From assembly GCA_029706075.1 (NCBI GenBank), contig JAINUG010000007.1, positions 7,813,501 to 7,877,500 on the forward strand: a stretch of 64,000 nucleotides of DNA, in the 5' to 3' direction. The notes below the pieces were generated by a model. That model was not told the origin of the DNA. It ran no database searches and saw only the letters and a program-made list of their open reading frames with translations. Below, piece after piece: positions 57,108-64,000 of this stretch (positions are counted from its first letter, which is position 1; every line of letters starts with the position of its first letter). This DNA is from Aldrovandia affinis. Its lineage: Eukaryota > Chordata > Actinopteri > Notacanthiformes > Halosauridae. Made by a program: the position numbers and the translations under genes.

Positions 57108-57223
57108 AAACCCAGCCTAGCGCTCACAGACTCAGCCTAGCGCTCACAGACTCAGCCTAGCGCTCACAGACTCAGCCTAGCGCTCACAGACTCAGGCTGG
57201 CGCTCACAGACTCAGGCCAGCGC
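57108..57223. repeat. 20-bp minisatellite (about 6 copies)
   Basis: gctcacagactcagcctagc repeated with the last copies changed to caggctgg and caggccag, followed by (CA)n. Lies in the pol-deleted part of the ERV. Confidence 0.92.
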
Positions 57224-57229
57224 ACACAC

Positions 57230-58075
57230 ACACACACACACACACAGAAAACATTCTCTTCAGCAGCATCATGTCTTTGTTATTATTATTATTCTTTTTA
57301 ATTGATTCTCTCCCCCCACCTTCCCTGTTCTCTCCCTCAGGGAGTGGTGTAAGGAGGAGAACCGGTGAATAGTTTGAGTCTTCACCCCATAGGTTGGCCC
57401 CAGTGCCTAGAGCCTCTGGTTCTTCCTCGGGGCTCCGGTTCTCTGCCGTTCCCTTTACTGGCCCTGTTCTGTCCCTTCCTGCCCTGCAGGAGGGGGAATC
57501 AACTTGCAGTGCTGGACATGTGTCCAGGTTTTCTTCCCTCAATACCACTTCCTCCCGCATATCATTTTTCTTTTTCCTACAGACTCTTACCCAATGGCCG
57601 TTCTTACCACAGTAGTGGCAAGCACTATTAGTACTCTGCGTCTGATTCCCCCTTTTGGAGAATCCTCTTCTATTGAATTTGGGCTTAGAGTCATTCCGAT
57701 CAAGATATGCTACATGGATTGGTGGCATAGCTGAAGCCCCTCCCTGTTGGAGGTCTCGCTCTATTTTAGTTTTAGTTTTTCAAAATATCGCCTCATAACA
57801 CAAAGTATCATTCCTGTGTCTTTCTTTCGCAAAGCATATCCTAATGCTTTTTTACAGTCATCAGTACACCATACTTTTTCTGGGTGAACGGGCAACCTTT
57901 CCTGAAAATACATATGAGCCTTTTTAGTCAGCTTTCCCAGTTCAATGTCAACAATCTGAATAAACTGCTCATCTGTCCACAACGGTGTACCTCGACCCCC
58001 TTTCAAAGTGGTCGGAATCCCTGGATCACCCTTCTTTGGTTCACCCTTCCCTGTGCCAAACAGAGGCTTCCCCAT
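57230..58075 (-). pseudogene. ERV gag, shortened and frameshifted
   Basis: The first frame (58075-57761) starts MGKPLFGTGKGEPKKG and resembles a matrix-type N-terminus with Gly2 available for myristoylation. It ends after about 104 codons in an A-rich run where a frameshift is likely (near 57775). The second frame (57728 on) carries CHYCGKNGHWVRVC, a perfect C-x2-C-x4-H-x4-C nucleocapsid knuckle, at about 57580-57621. A Glu/Pro-rich tail then runs into a CA/GT microsatellite. At about 280 codons it is much shorter than usual gag (about 500), so most of capsid is missing. Confidence 0.75.
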
Positions 58076-58320
58076 CTTAAATGGAGGTTAACACTGGTCG
58101 TCCCTTGTCTCAAAAACAAGAGGGATACGTCTTCCTTGCTAAGACTACAACTTAACAAGAGGATACCAAATATACCAGTCTGCCTTTGTTAGAGAACTTG
58201 CTTTAACAAAGGGGCTCCCTATCGGAGGCTTCCTAACTTCTTACTGGTCTCTCAACAGAATACAGCAATCCCCAATTTTAGATGGGAGCTTACCAATGTT
58301 TCCTTCAAACGGTTAGTCCC

Positions 58321-58338
58321 ATCCGGGTCACGGCACCA
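58321..58338 (-). promoter_or_regulatory. ERV primer binding site, tRNA-His-like
   Basis: The 18 bases TGGTGCCGTGACCCGGAT start three bases inside the 5' LTR. The complement ends in CACCA with an ATCCGGGTCACGG stem/T-arm sequence, matching the 3' end of vertebrate tRNA-His with one mismatch by my recollection of that tRNA. Confidence 0.75.
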
Positions 58339-58341
58339 AAC

Positions 58342-58850
58342 TGTTAGCTTCTTCCGAAGAGACGACCAGGAGACTCAGCAGTCTGACTTGAAATGCAAGT
58401 TTATTACACACAGCGGTCCACAGCGAGTTGGTAGAGAGTCTAAAGTAAATCAGTGTCTCAACTGAATATATACATAGGGACAGAAGAGTTGTAGCTTTGT
58501 GTTGCTAATAAGGCACCAGCAAGCAAGTCAGTAAGTGACACACCCCCATTGAGTGAGTCTCTCACCTGAATATATGCATAGCCTTTGTGTTGCTAACAAG
58601 GCACCAGCAAGGAAGTCAGTAAGTGACACACCCCCATTGAGTGAGTCTCTCACCTGAATATATGCATAGCCTTTGTGTTGCTAACAAAGCACCAGCAAGG
58701 AAGTCAGGAAGCTCATTGAATAGAAGAGACACTGTTTGCTGACAAAGCATTGGTGATTAGACAGAAACTTACTGTCTAATCAACTCACTCATTCCTATAC
58801 AGATGACCTCCCAAAATGGCACAGTTACAGACAGAATACACATTCCTTCA
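58342..58850 (-). repeat. ERV 5' LTR (509 bp)
   Basis: Minus-strand TGAAGGAATG ... AGAAGCTAACA. It contains the same triplicated U3 block as its partner. The visible difference from the other LTR is ctcaactg here against ctcacctg there (near 58457 and 55760). Confidence 0.93.
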
Positions 58851-58859
58851 GTAGTTTAG

Positions 58860-59180
58860 GACCAGAAGTCTGCTGCCTGGCTAGCGCTCTGAGAGGTCAT
58901 ACATTTTGCGAGTTTATACTATGGGAAAAATGTCTAGATAATAGAAGAGGACCTCTCCAGTTCGGGCGGAGTCCGTCTCTCTTCAGTAAGCCAGGCTTTC
59001 CCCAAAAAGTGGGCCAATTGTTTATGAAGCCCAAGTTGTTGTCAGTACACCAGTTAGCCATCCATCAATTTAGCGATGTGAGTCTACTGTAGACTTCGTC
59101 ACTCCTACGGGCAGGGATAGGGCCAGAGATAATTACTTCCCGACTGATTGTTTTAGCGAGCTTACACACCGAAACAAAAT
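58860..59180 (-). pseudogene. LINE ORF1 C-terminus, SGNH-hydrolase-like
   Basis: The minus-strand translation contains VIISGPIPARRSDEVYSRL and [20 protein letters not shown] followed by [11 protein letters not shown] (58960-58985). This is the C-terminal half of the SGNH/esterase-like ORF1 found in fish jockey/L2-type LINEs. The canonical catalytic His of DGLHPN is Arg here, and an in-frame stop precedes WMANWC. It continues the minus-strand LINE beyond the ERV. Confidence 0.7.
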
Positions 59181-59298
59181 TATTTTTTGTGATGAATCCA
59201 GAGAAACTTACAGTGCAGTGCATTCAACTAAACTTTACTATCCACAATTCACAGTTTTAACTGGAATAACAAAATGGAATAATGTTCTAAGCCTGTTC

Positions 59299-59450
59299 AG
59301 GGGGCCTCCGATAGCGTAGTGGTCTAACGCCCCCATATTGGCTGATCCTTTACGAGTGTGAGCTGCCTGTCACCGTCGCAGTTTGAAACCCGACTTTACC
59401 AGACCAGCCCTGGTGAGCGAAATTGGAAACGTCCCAATAAATTGGTGCAA
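59299..59450 (+). mobile_element. tRNA-derived SINE D
   Basis: ggcctccgatagcgtagtgg tctaacgc supplies an A box (59311-59329) and gcagtttgaaaccc a degenerate B box (59378-59392). The body continues ccagaccagccctggtgagc. It differs from SINEs A/B and from the CR1-nested SINE. The 3' boundary is unclear. Confidence 0.6.
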
Positions 59451-59889
59451 GCATGCTGATGTTTAACATGGAGTCCCACTGCCCTTTTCACCTCTACTCA
59501 CACATCGTATTAGAAAAATTTACTATAATTTTGTAAATGGAAACACTCAAAAAGCATATTTTGATTTACTTGTAAATAAGTCAATCATTGTAATAAGTTT
59601 TACTTCCATTTAACAACTATTAATATATATAATACATTTTAATGCACTTTAATCTTACAATCTTATATTTTATAAGAATAGATTTTATGATAGAAATGCA
59701 AATGCAAAAAAAAAAAAGATTTAGCCTTTTGTTATATCACCCCCCTCAATTACATTGGAGAGTCAGGCCTTACTGTTTTTCTTTATTTTGAGAACAGTTG
59801 AGGTTAAACAGTCATACTATTGTGACAAACACAGGACCCGACCTCTCACTGACCTTCACACGACCAAGGGCCTTTCGTGTTTCAATTAG

Positions 59890-60025
59890 CATGTGTATGT
59901 GTGTGTGTGTGCATGTGTGTTTGTTTGTGTGTGTGTGTGCGTGTGCATGCGTTCATGAATGTGTGAGTGTGTGTGTGTGTGTGCATGCGTGCATGCATGC
60001 TTGTGTGAGTGTATGCGTGTGCGTG
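59890..60025. repeat. TG-rich microsatellite
   Basis: Imperfect (TG)n with gcatgcgtgcatgc palindromic words. The open frame across it is an artefact. Confidence 0.9.
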
Positions 60026-60283
60026 AGGTCAGTGAAGCAGAAACAACCAGGCCAAGCTAATGGAAAGATCTGAGTTCAGAGAGGACCTGTACGCACCCCC
60101 AGTGTTTATTAAACCAACAGAAAGTGTTTGGTTGCATGTACCTAAAATGCATCAAGTAGATTGCCTTCACAAGGCTGACTGACTGACGTCTGATACGGAC
60201 ATTTTAAAAATGCCCGTAACCCATGAACATTTTAGACAAATTAGAAAAAATTGGAGTCCACCAGTTTTGCCCACATGACTTAC

Positions 60284-60370
60284 CTTTTCTTTGGCATCAT
60301 GCATCTCCTTCACCATCACAGAGAGAGTTTCTTTCTGCGAGACTTTCTTGTTTTCAAGAGCCAGATTCAA
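60284..60370 (-). CDS. Host exon encoding a coiled-coil segment (29 codons)
   Basis: Minus-strand acceptor gctttattcctcctccag, then 87 bp, then donor AAG|gtaagt. Phase 0 at both ends. It encodes LNLALENKKVSQKETLSVMV then KEMHDAKEK, with a heptad-like pattern of Leu/Val/Met and many Lys/Glu, typical of coiled coil. Splice sites match consensus well. Exit phase 0 fits entry phase 0 of the doublecortin-like exon at 44258-44406. The gene is not identified. Confidence 0.65.
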
Positions 60371-60897
60371 CTGGAGGAGGAATAAAGCACAGTTTAAATA
60401 CATTTATCCATCATAGGAAATTATATCATATTTCATGCATTTATTGTATGCTATCACAGTATCATAGTATTTCCCCCAAAACATACAAAGGGTAAACAAA
60501 AGGGGAACAGTGTTGAAAATCATGACGACATACACCAAACAAGGAAAAACTGTGTCAGGAAAGAGGAACAGTGGTCGTAAGTCAAAGTTCACCAGCTAGG
60601 ACAGTTAACAGGACAGTTGCTAAAACAAACATCATCACAGAACTGAATCTACACCTCTGTGACTTAACAAAGCTGATATTTATGGTAGAACTGCCATTCA
60701 GAAACCAGTTCTAACCAAGGTGACCACAAAACCTGGGCTTTTGAGCAATGGAATAAAAAATAGTCTGATGAGTCATTTTTTAAATGTTTTATTGCAAGAT
60801 CTTTTTTCTCATGGTCATTCAAAAATCTTTGAAATATCTTCCTCTATGACTGAAAAACATGACAACTGCTGAAAACCTTTCAAAACACATCCAAATG

Positions 60898-60924
60898 TGA
60901 TTTATATATATATATATATATATA
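60898..60924. repeat. (TA)n microsatellite
   Basis: About 12 TA units directly abutting the left terminus of Tc1-D; a TA-rich stretch is a natural target for Tc1 insertion. Confidence 0.95.
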
Positions 60925-61640
60925 TACAGTGCATTTGGAAATACATTTTCCTCATCAATCTACACACAATACCCCACAATGACAAAGCAATTTGCTAATT
61001 TATTACAAATAAAAAACTGAAATATCACATTTACATAAGTATTCAGACCCCTTGCTATGACAATTGAAATTGAGCTCAGATGCATCCTGTTCCCTTTGAT
61101 CATCCTTGAGATGTCTCTAGAACTTGATTGTAGTCCACCTGTGGCAAATTCAAATGATTGTACATGCTTTAGAAAGGCACACACCTGTCTATATATGGTC
61201 GCATAGTTCACAGTGCATGTCAGAGCAAAAACCAAGCCATGAAGTCCAAGGAACTCTCCATAGACCTGTGTTGAGGCATAGATCTGGGGAAGGGTATAAA
61301 AACATTGCTAAAGCATTAAAAGTCCCCAGGAGCACAGTTGGCACCATCATTGTGAAATGGAAGAAGTTTGGAACCACCACGACTCTTCTTAGACCTGGCT
61401 GTCCGGCCAAACTCAGTAACCGAGCAAGAAGGGCCTTGGTCAGGGAGGTGACCAAGAACCCAATGGCCACTCTAAGAGAGCTTCAGAGTCCTCTGCAGCG
61501 ATGAGAGAACCTGGCAAAAGGTCAACCATCTCTGTGGCACTCCATCAATCAGGCCTTTATGGTAGCACTTGGCATTCAGGCCAAAAAGTTACATTTGTGT
61601 CTCATCAGACCAGAGAATCTCTTTCTCTTTCTCATGCATT
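60925..61640 (+). mobile_element. Tc1-like transposon, copy D, internally rearranged
   Basis: The left terminus cagtgcatttggaaatac with agtattcagacccctt is characteristic of another fish Tc1 family. The transposase N-terminus follows (61256-61501). Then the middle is lost, and 61588-61625 (tctcatcagaccagagaatc) is the antisense of the WSDE region, so part is inverted. No right terminus is found before the A-rich segment at 61665. Confidence 0.75.
61256..61503 (+). pseudogene. Tc1-D transposase N-terminal fragment
   Basis: HRSGEGYKNIAKALKVPRST and VGTIIVKWKKFGTTTTLLRP, then ARRALVREVTKNPMATLREL, give the two helix-turn-helix units of the Tc1 DNA-binding region with the GRP-like hinge mutated to GCP. 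The reading frame ends at 61503 before any catalytic residue. Confidence 0.8.
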
Positions 61641-61721
61641 AAAATACATATGAGAATAACAACACCCAAGGAAAAAAAACTAACAAAAAAAAACCTACAG
61701 GTAACCCACCCCCTCCCACAC

Positions 61722-62846
61722 ATACATTATATGGCCACAAGTCAGTGGACACCCCTACTAATTATTGAGTTCAGGTGTTTCAGCCACACCCATTGCCAAC
61801 AGGTGCATAAAATTTGTGCAGACAAACATTTCGAATTCAGAATGGTTTGTAAAGAGCTCAGTGACTTTAAACGCGGCACTGTCATAGGATGCCACCTTTG
61901 CCACAAGTCAGTTCGTGAAATTTGCGCCCTACTAGATGTGCCCCGTTCAACTGTAAGTGCTATTATTGTGAAGTGGAAGTGCCTAGGAGCAACAACAGCT
62001 CGGCCACAAAGTGGTAGACCACGCAAACTCACAGAGCGGGGCCGACGAGTGCTGAAGCACATAGCGTGTAAAAATTGCCTATCATCTGCTGCATCACTCA
62101 CTACAGAGTACCAAACTGCCTCTGGAAGTACCATCAGCACAAGAACTGTACGTCGAGAGCTTCATGGAATGGGTTTCCATGGCCGAGCAGCTGCACACAA
62201 GCCTCACATCACCATGCGCAATGCTAAGCGTCAGCTGGAGTGGTGTAAAGCACGCCACAACTGGACTCTGGAGCAGTGGAAACGTGTTCTTTGGAGTGAT
62301 GAATCACACTTCACTATCTGGCAGTCTGATGGACGAATCTGGGTTTGGCGGATGCCAGGAGAACGCTACCTTCCGGAATGCATAGTGCCTACTGTAAAGT
62401 TTGGTGGAGGAGGGATAATGGTCTGGGGCTGTTTCTCAGGGTTTGGGATAGGCCCCTTAGTGAAGGGTATTCTTAATGCTACAGGATACGAAGACATCTT
62501 AGCCAATTGGGCGCTTCCAACTTTGTGGCAACAGTCTGGGGAAGGCCCTTTGCTGTTCCAGCATAACTGTGCCCCTGTGCATAAAGCAAGGTCCATAAAG
62601 ACATGGTTAGACGAGTTTGGTGTGGAGAAACTCGATTGGCCTGCACAGAGCCCTGACCTCAACCCCATTGAACACCTTTGGGAGGAATTAGAACACCGAT
62701 TGCGAGCCAGGCCTTCTCGTCCAACATCAGTGCCTGACCTCATAGATGCTCTTTTGGCTGAATGGGCACAAATTCCCACAGACACACTAAAAAATCTTGT
62801 GGAAAGCCTTCCCAGAAGAGTGGCAGCTGTCATAGCTGCAAATAGG
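61722..62846 (+). mobile_element. Tc1-like transposon, copy E (3' end missing)
   Basis: The 5' terminal repeat cattatatggccacaagtca gtggacacccct starts near 61727, followed by the leader and a full transposase. After the last recognisable transposase codons the sequence changes abruptly (gcatgggacggttaccgtaa) to an hAT-like repeat, so the 3' terminal repeat is gone and the copy cannot be mobilised. Confidence 0.85.
61842..62846 (+). CDS. Tc1 transposase, open, catalytic Asp-2 replaced by Asn
   Basis: I place the start at the ATG at 61842 ([16 protein letters not shown]), where family homology begins; the frame is open further upstream, but that is leader. Residues ~1-110: two helix-turn-helix units with GRPRKL hinge (about residue 62). 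Catalytic core: VLWSDESHF with Asp153, [25 protein letters not shown], and [14 protein letters not shown] with Glu277. The family has Asp at position 242 (QHD..PVH); here the codon is aac (Asn). Spacing 242-277 fits DD34E. About 335 codons to the truncation. A cut-and-paste transposase whose active site is probably dead. Confidence 0.88.
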
Positions 62847-62970
62847 CATGGGACGGTTACCGTAATAATGGTATACCGCGGTATAACAGGCCACGGTATA
62901 ACTAACTACAAACATTCGTTTCCACGGTATATGCTCTACGGTATTTTTATTAAAAGAAGCAAAAAAAAAT
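62847..62970. mobile_element. hAT-like MITE fragment
   Basis: gggacggttaccgtaataat ggtataccgcggtata and repeated cacggtat words resemble non-autonomous hAT ends found in fish. It extends the Tc1-E frame artificially. Boundaries are approximate. Confidence 0.4.
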
Positions 62971-62971
62971 A

Positions 62972-63200
62972 CAGTGGTCCCTCGTTTATCGCGGGGTTAC
63001 GTTCTAAAAATAACCCGCAATAGGCGAAATCCGCCAAGTAGTCAGCTTTATTTTTACAATTATTAGATATGTTTTAAGGCTGTAAAACCCTCACCACACA
63101 CTTTATACACTTTTCTCAGACAGGCATTAACATTTTCTCACATTTCTCTCTTGTTTAAACACTCTCAAAGTTCAAACCTTCGTAGATTTTAAAAATAAGT
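62972..63200. mobile_element. Tigger/pogo-type MITE fragment
   Basis: cagtggtccctcgtttatcg cggggttacgttctaaaaat is a well-known pogo/Tigger-type terminus, followed by acccgcaataggcgaaatcc. No right terminus is identified. No coding content. Confidence 0.55.
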
Positions 63201-63285
63201 ACAGTATTATAGAATGAAACCAAAGATCAAAGCTGTTTTCAGGCCCAAACATTTATTTGAGAAATAAAAATATAAACGTTTTCCA

Positions 63286-63870
63286 TATACCGTATTTTTT
63301 GCACTATAGGGCGCACCGGATTATAAGGCGCACTGTCAATGAATGGTCTATTTTCGATCTTTTTTCATATATAAAGCGCACCGGACTATAAGGCGCATTA
63401 AGCGAGAGAAAAAAACAGTCAGATAAGTCAGTCAGTCAAACTTTATTAAATGCGTTCACAATAACTCTCAACATTATTCAAACGTTAATGAGCGTATTCA
63501 CAATAACTACCAACCTTGTTCAGTTGTAACACGTAAAAAACACAGTCTGATACCGCTAAATCAAACGTTAGCGTATTCACAAAAGCTCTCAAAATTGTTC
63601 AGTTATAACACGTAAAATACAACACAATACACTCACTTTTTCAGTTTATTCCTCATCCACAAATCCTTCAAATTCTTCATCTTCAGTGTCCGAGTTTAAC
63701 ATTTGGCGATTACGGCATCCAACATGCCCGAATCCCTCTCGTCATTATCCGAGTCAGTGTCGTTGCTGTTAGCTGGCAGTTCAGTGATGATTCCGGCCTT
63801 TGTGAAAGCTCGGACCACAGTTGAGACTGATACCTTAGCCCAGGCATCCACGATCCATTGGCATATAGTG
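63286..63870 (-). mobile_element. Pogo-like DNA transposon, 3' end
   Basis: The outer end accgtattttttgcactata and subterminal gcgcaccggattataaggcg, repeated as cgcaccggactataaggcgc (63297-63395), mark the terminus on the left. The minus strand carries the C-terminal end of a pogo-like transposase (63646-63870). Beyond 63870 a different repeat begins. Confidence 0.65.
63646..63870 (-). pseudogene. Pogo-like transposase C-terminal fragment
   Basis: Minus-strand frame: WIVDAWAKVSVSTVVRAFTK then AGIITELPANSNDTDSDNDE, ending with a stop at 63696-63698. A shifted frame continues DTEDEEFEGFVDEE to a second stop at 63646. The WV..AW..I....I..SF.KCGI-like block followed by an acidic tail is typical of the end of pogo/Tigger transposases. 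One frameshift near 63700. The DDE core is not in this window portion. Confidence 0.65.
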
Positions 63871-64000
63871 GCGTAAGCAGGGTATCTGCAGGTTTAGCCA
63901 AGTCAGATTTAAGGCTTTTTAATACTTTTTTAATGCCACTCAGAATGAAATTTAATACCAATTTCACGATAACAAAATGGCAAAAATCACGCGATGACAC
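63871..64000. other. Unassigned repeat-like end of window
   Basis: gtatctgcaggtttagccaa and tttttaatgccactcagaat suggest another dispersed repeat truncating the pogo copy. Nothing firm can be said at the window edge. Confidence 0.3.

Larger units (their letters stand above)
55644..58850 (-). mobile_element. Complete-ended ERV with deleted pol (3.2 kb)
   Basis: Two 509-bp LTRs (55644-56152, 58342-58850) with TG...CA ends are flanked by a 4-bp target duplication GTAG (55640-55643, 58851-58854). The 5' LTR is on the right. Inside, in minus order: a primer binding site resembling tRNA-His, a short gag with a CCHC knuckle, a CA/GT-rich and minisatellite stretch where pol should be, an env start fragment and a polypurine tract. 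There is no protease, RT or integrase. The LTRs differ at one position that I can see, so insertion is recent. A non-autonomous derivative that would need proteins from a relative. Confidence 0.93.
51575..59180 (-). mobile_element. Jockey/L2-like LINE on the minus strand, split by an ERV and a LINE fragment
   Basis: Read on the minus strand: the ORF1 end (SGNH-like, about 59180-58860), interruption by the ERV (58850-55644), endonuclease (55616-54396), RT (54332-53276), an inserted LINE fragment (53172-52551), the RT C-terminus (52450-51977), then a 3' UTR ending tgctatacaaataaatttga and (TTTGA)n at 51575-51595. Joining across the ERV and one GTAG copy gives uninterrupted LINE sequence. One or a few frameshifts separate endonuclease, RT and C-terminal frames. 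Confidence 0.85.
59181..60283. other. No gene; SINE and TG-rich microsatellite inside
   Basis: Apart from the SINE at 59299 and the TG-rich stretch at 59890-60025, only AT-rich sequence. The last part is intron just 3' of the coiled-coil exon. Confidence 0.45.

Noticed and set aside
57108..57223. CRISPR-like array of 20-bp repeats
   Set aside because: Units are directly adjacent with no spacers; it is a minisatellite in a fish ERV.

Overview
This is eukaryotic DNA, almost certainly from a teleost fish. It has no prokaryotic gene organisation. It is crowded with element families typical of fish genomes: L2/Una-type, CR1-like, jockey-like and L1-like LINEs, Tc1, PIF/Harbinger, pogo/Tigger, BEL/Pao, a class-I-like ERV and tRNA-derived SINEs. 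The L2 copies end in TGTAA pentamers after a GGATA-loop hairpin, as described for eel UnaL2, so an elopomorph or another lineage with Una-type L2 is possible. The species cannot be fixed from the sequence.

Layout. 0.3-0.5 kb: a candidate host exon (minus). 1.4-2 kb: L1 fragment. 2.1-5.3 kb: L2 LINE (copy A). 5.3-6.3 kb: Harbinger remnant with a Myb-like and a HARBI1-like piece. 6.3-8.5 kb: an L1 fragment split by a Tc1 that itself carries a SINE. 9.15-9.8 kb: MITE. 10.3-11.1 kb: 34-bp minisatellite. 11.4 kb: (TC)n. 12.4-13.9 kb: eroded ERV (minus). 13.9-17.4 kb: jockey-type LINE. 19.8-20.7 kb: degenerate repeat array. 21.9-25.5 kb: CR1-like LINE with a nested SINE. 26.2-33.1 kb: BEL/Pao element with near-identical LTRs and a 5-bp target duplication. 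35.3-36.6 and 45.6-46.8 kb: inverted copies of one DNA transposon. 36.6-39.2 kb: L2 copy C. 39.2-40 kb: L1 fragment (minus). 42.1-43.3 kb: second Tc1 with a SINE. 46.9-47.9 kb: MITE. 48.2-49.1 kb: Tc1 fragment. 51.6-59.2 kb: minus-strand LINE interrupted by a LINE fragment and by a complete 3.2-kb ERV. 60.9-64 kb: a series of Tc1, hAT-like and pogo/Tigger pieces, including one nearly full-length Tc1 transposase.

Host gene content is sparse. Three minus-strand segments have acceptor, open frame and donor in order: a 29-codon coiled-coil exon (60284-60370), a 149-bp exon resembling the end of a doublecortin-type domain (44258-44406), and a 151-bp exon (326-476). Two weaker micro-exon candidates lie at 40997-41028 and 33643-33706. 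The parsimonious reading is that the window lies inside one long minus-strand gene, possibly a dcdc1-like doublecortin-domain gene, with introns filled by transposons. That is inference from splice signals and phase only.

No CRISPR array, operon, rRNA or true tRNA gene was seen. I did not find a convincing undescribed system. The most informative signals are the host-exon chain, the precise nested insertions with target duplications, the ERV deletion derivative, and the compensatory changes in the L2 3' hairpin.
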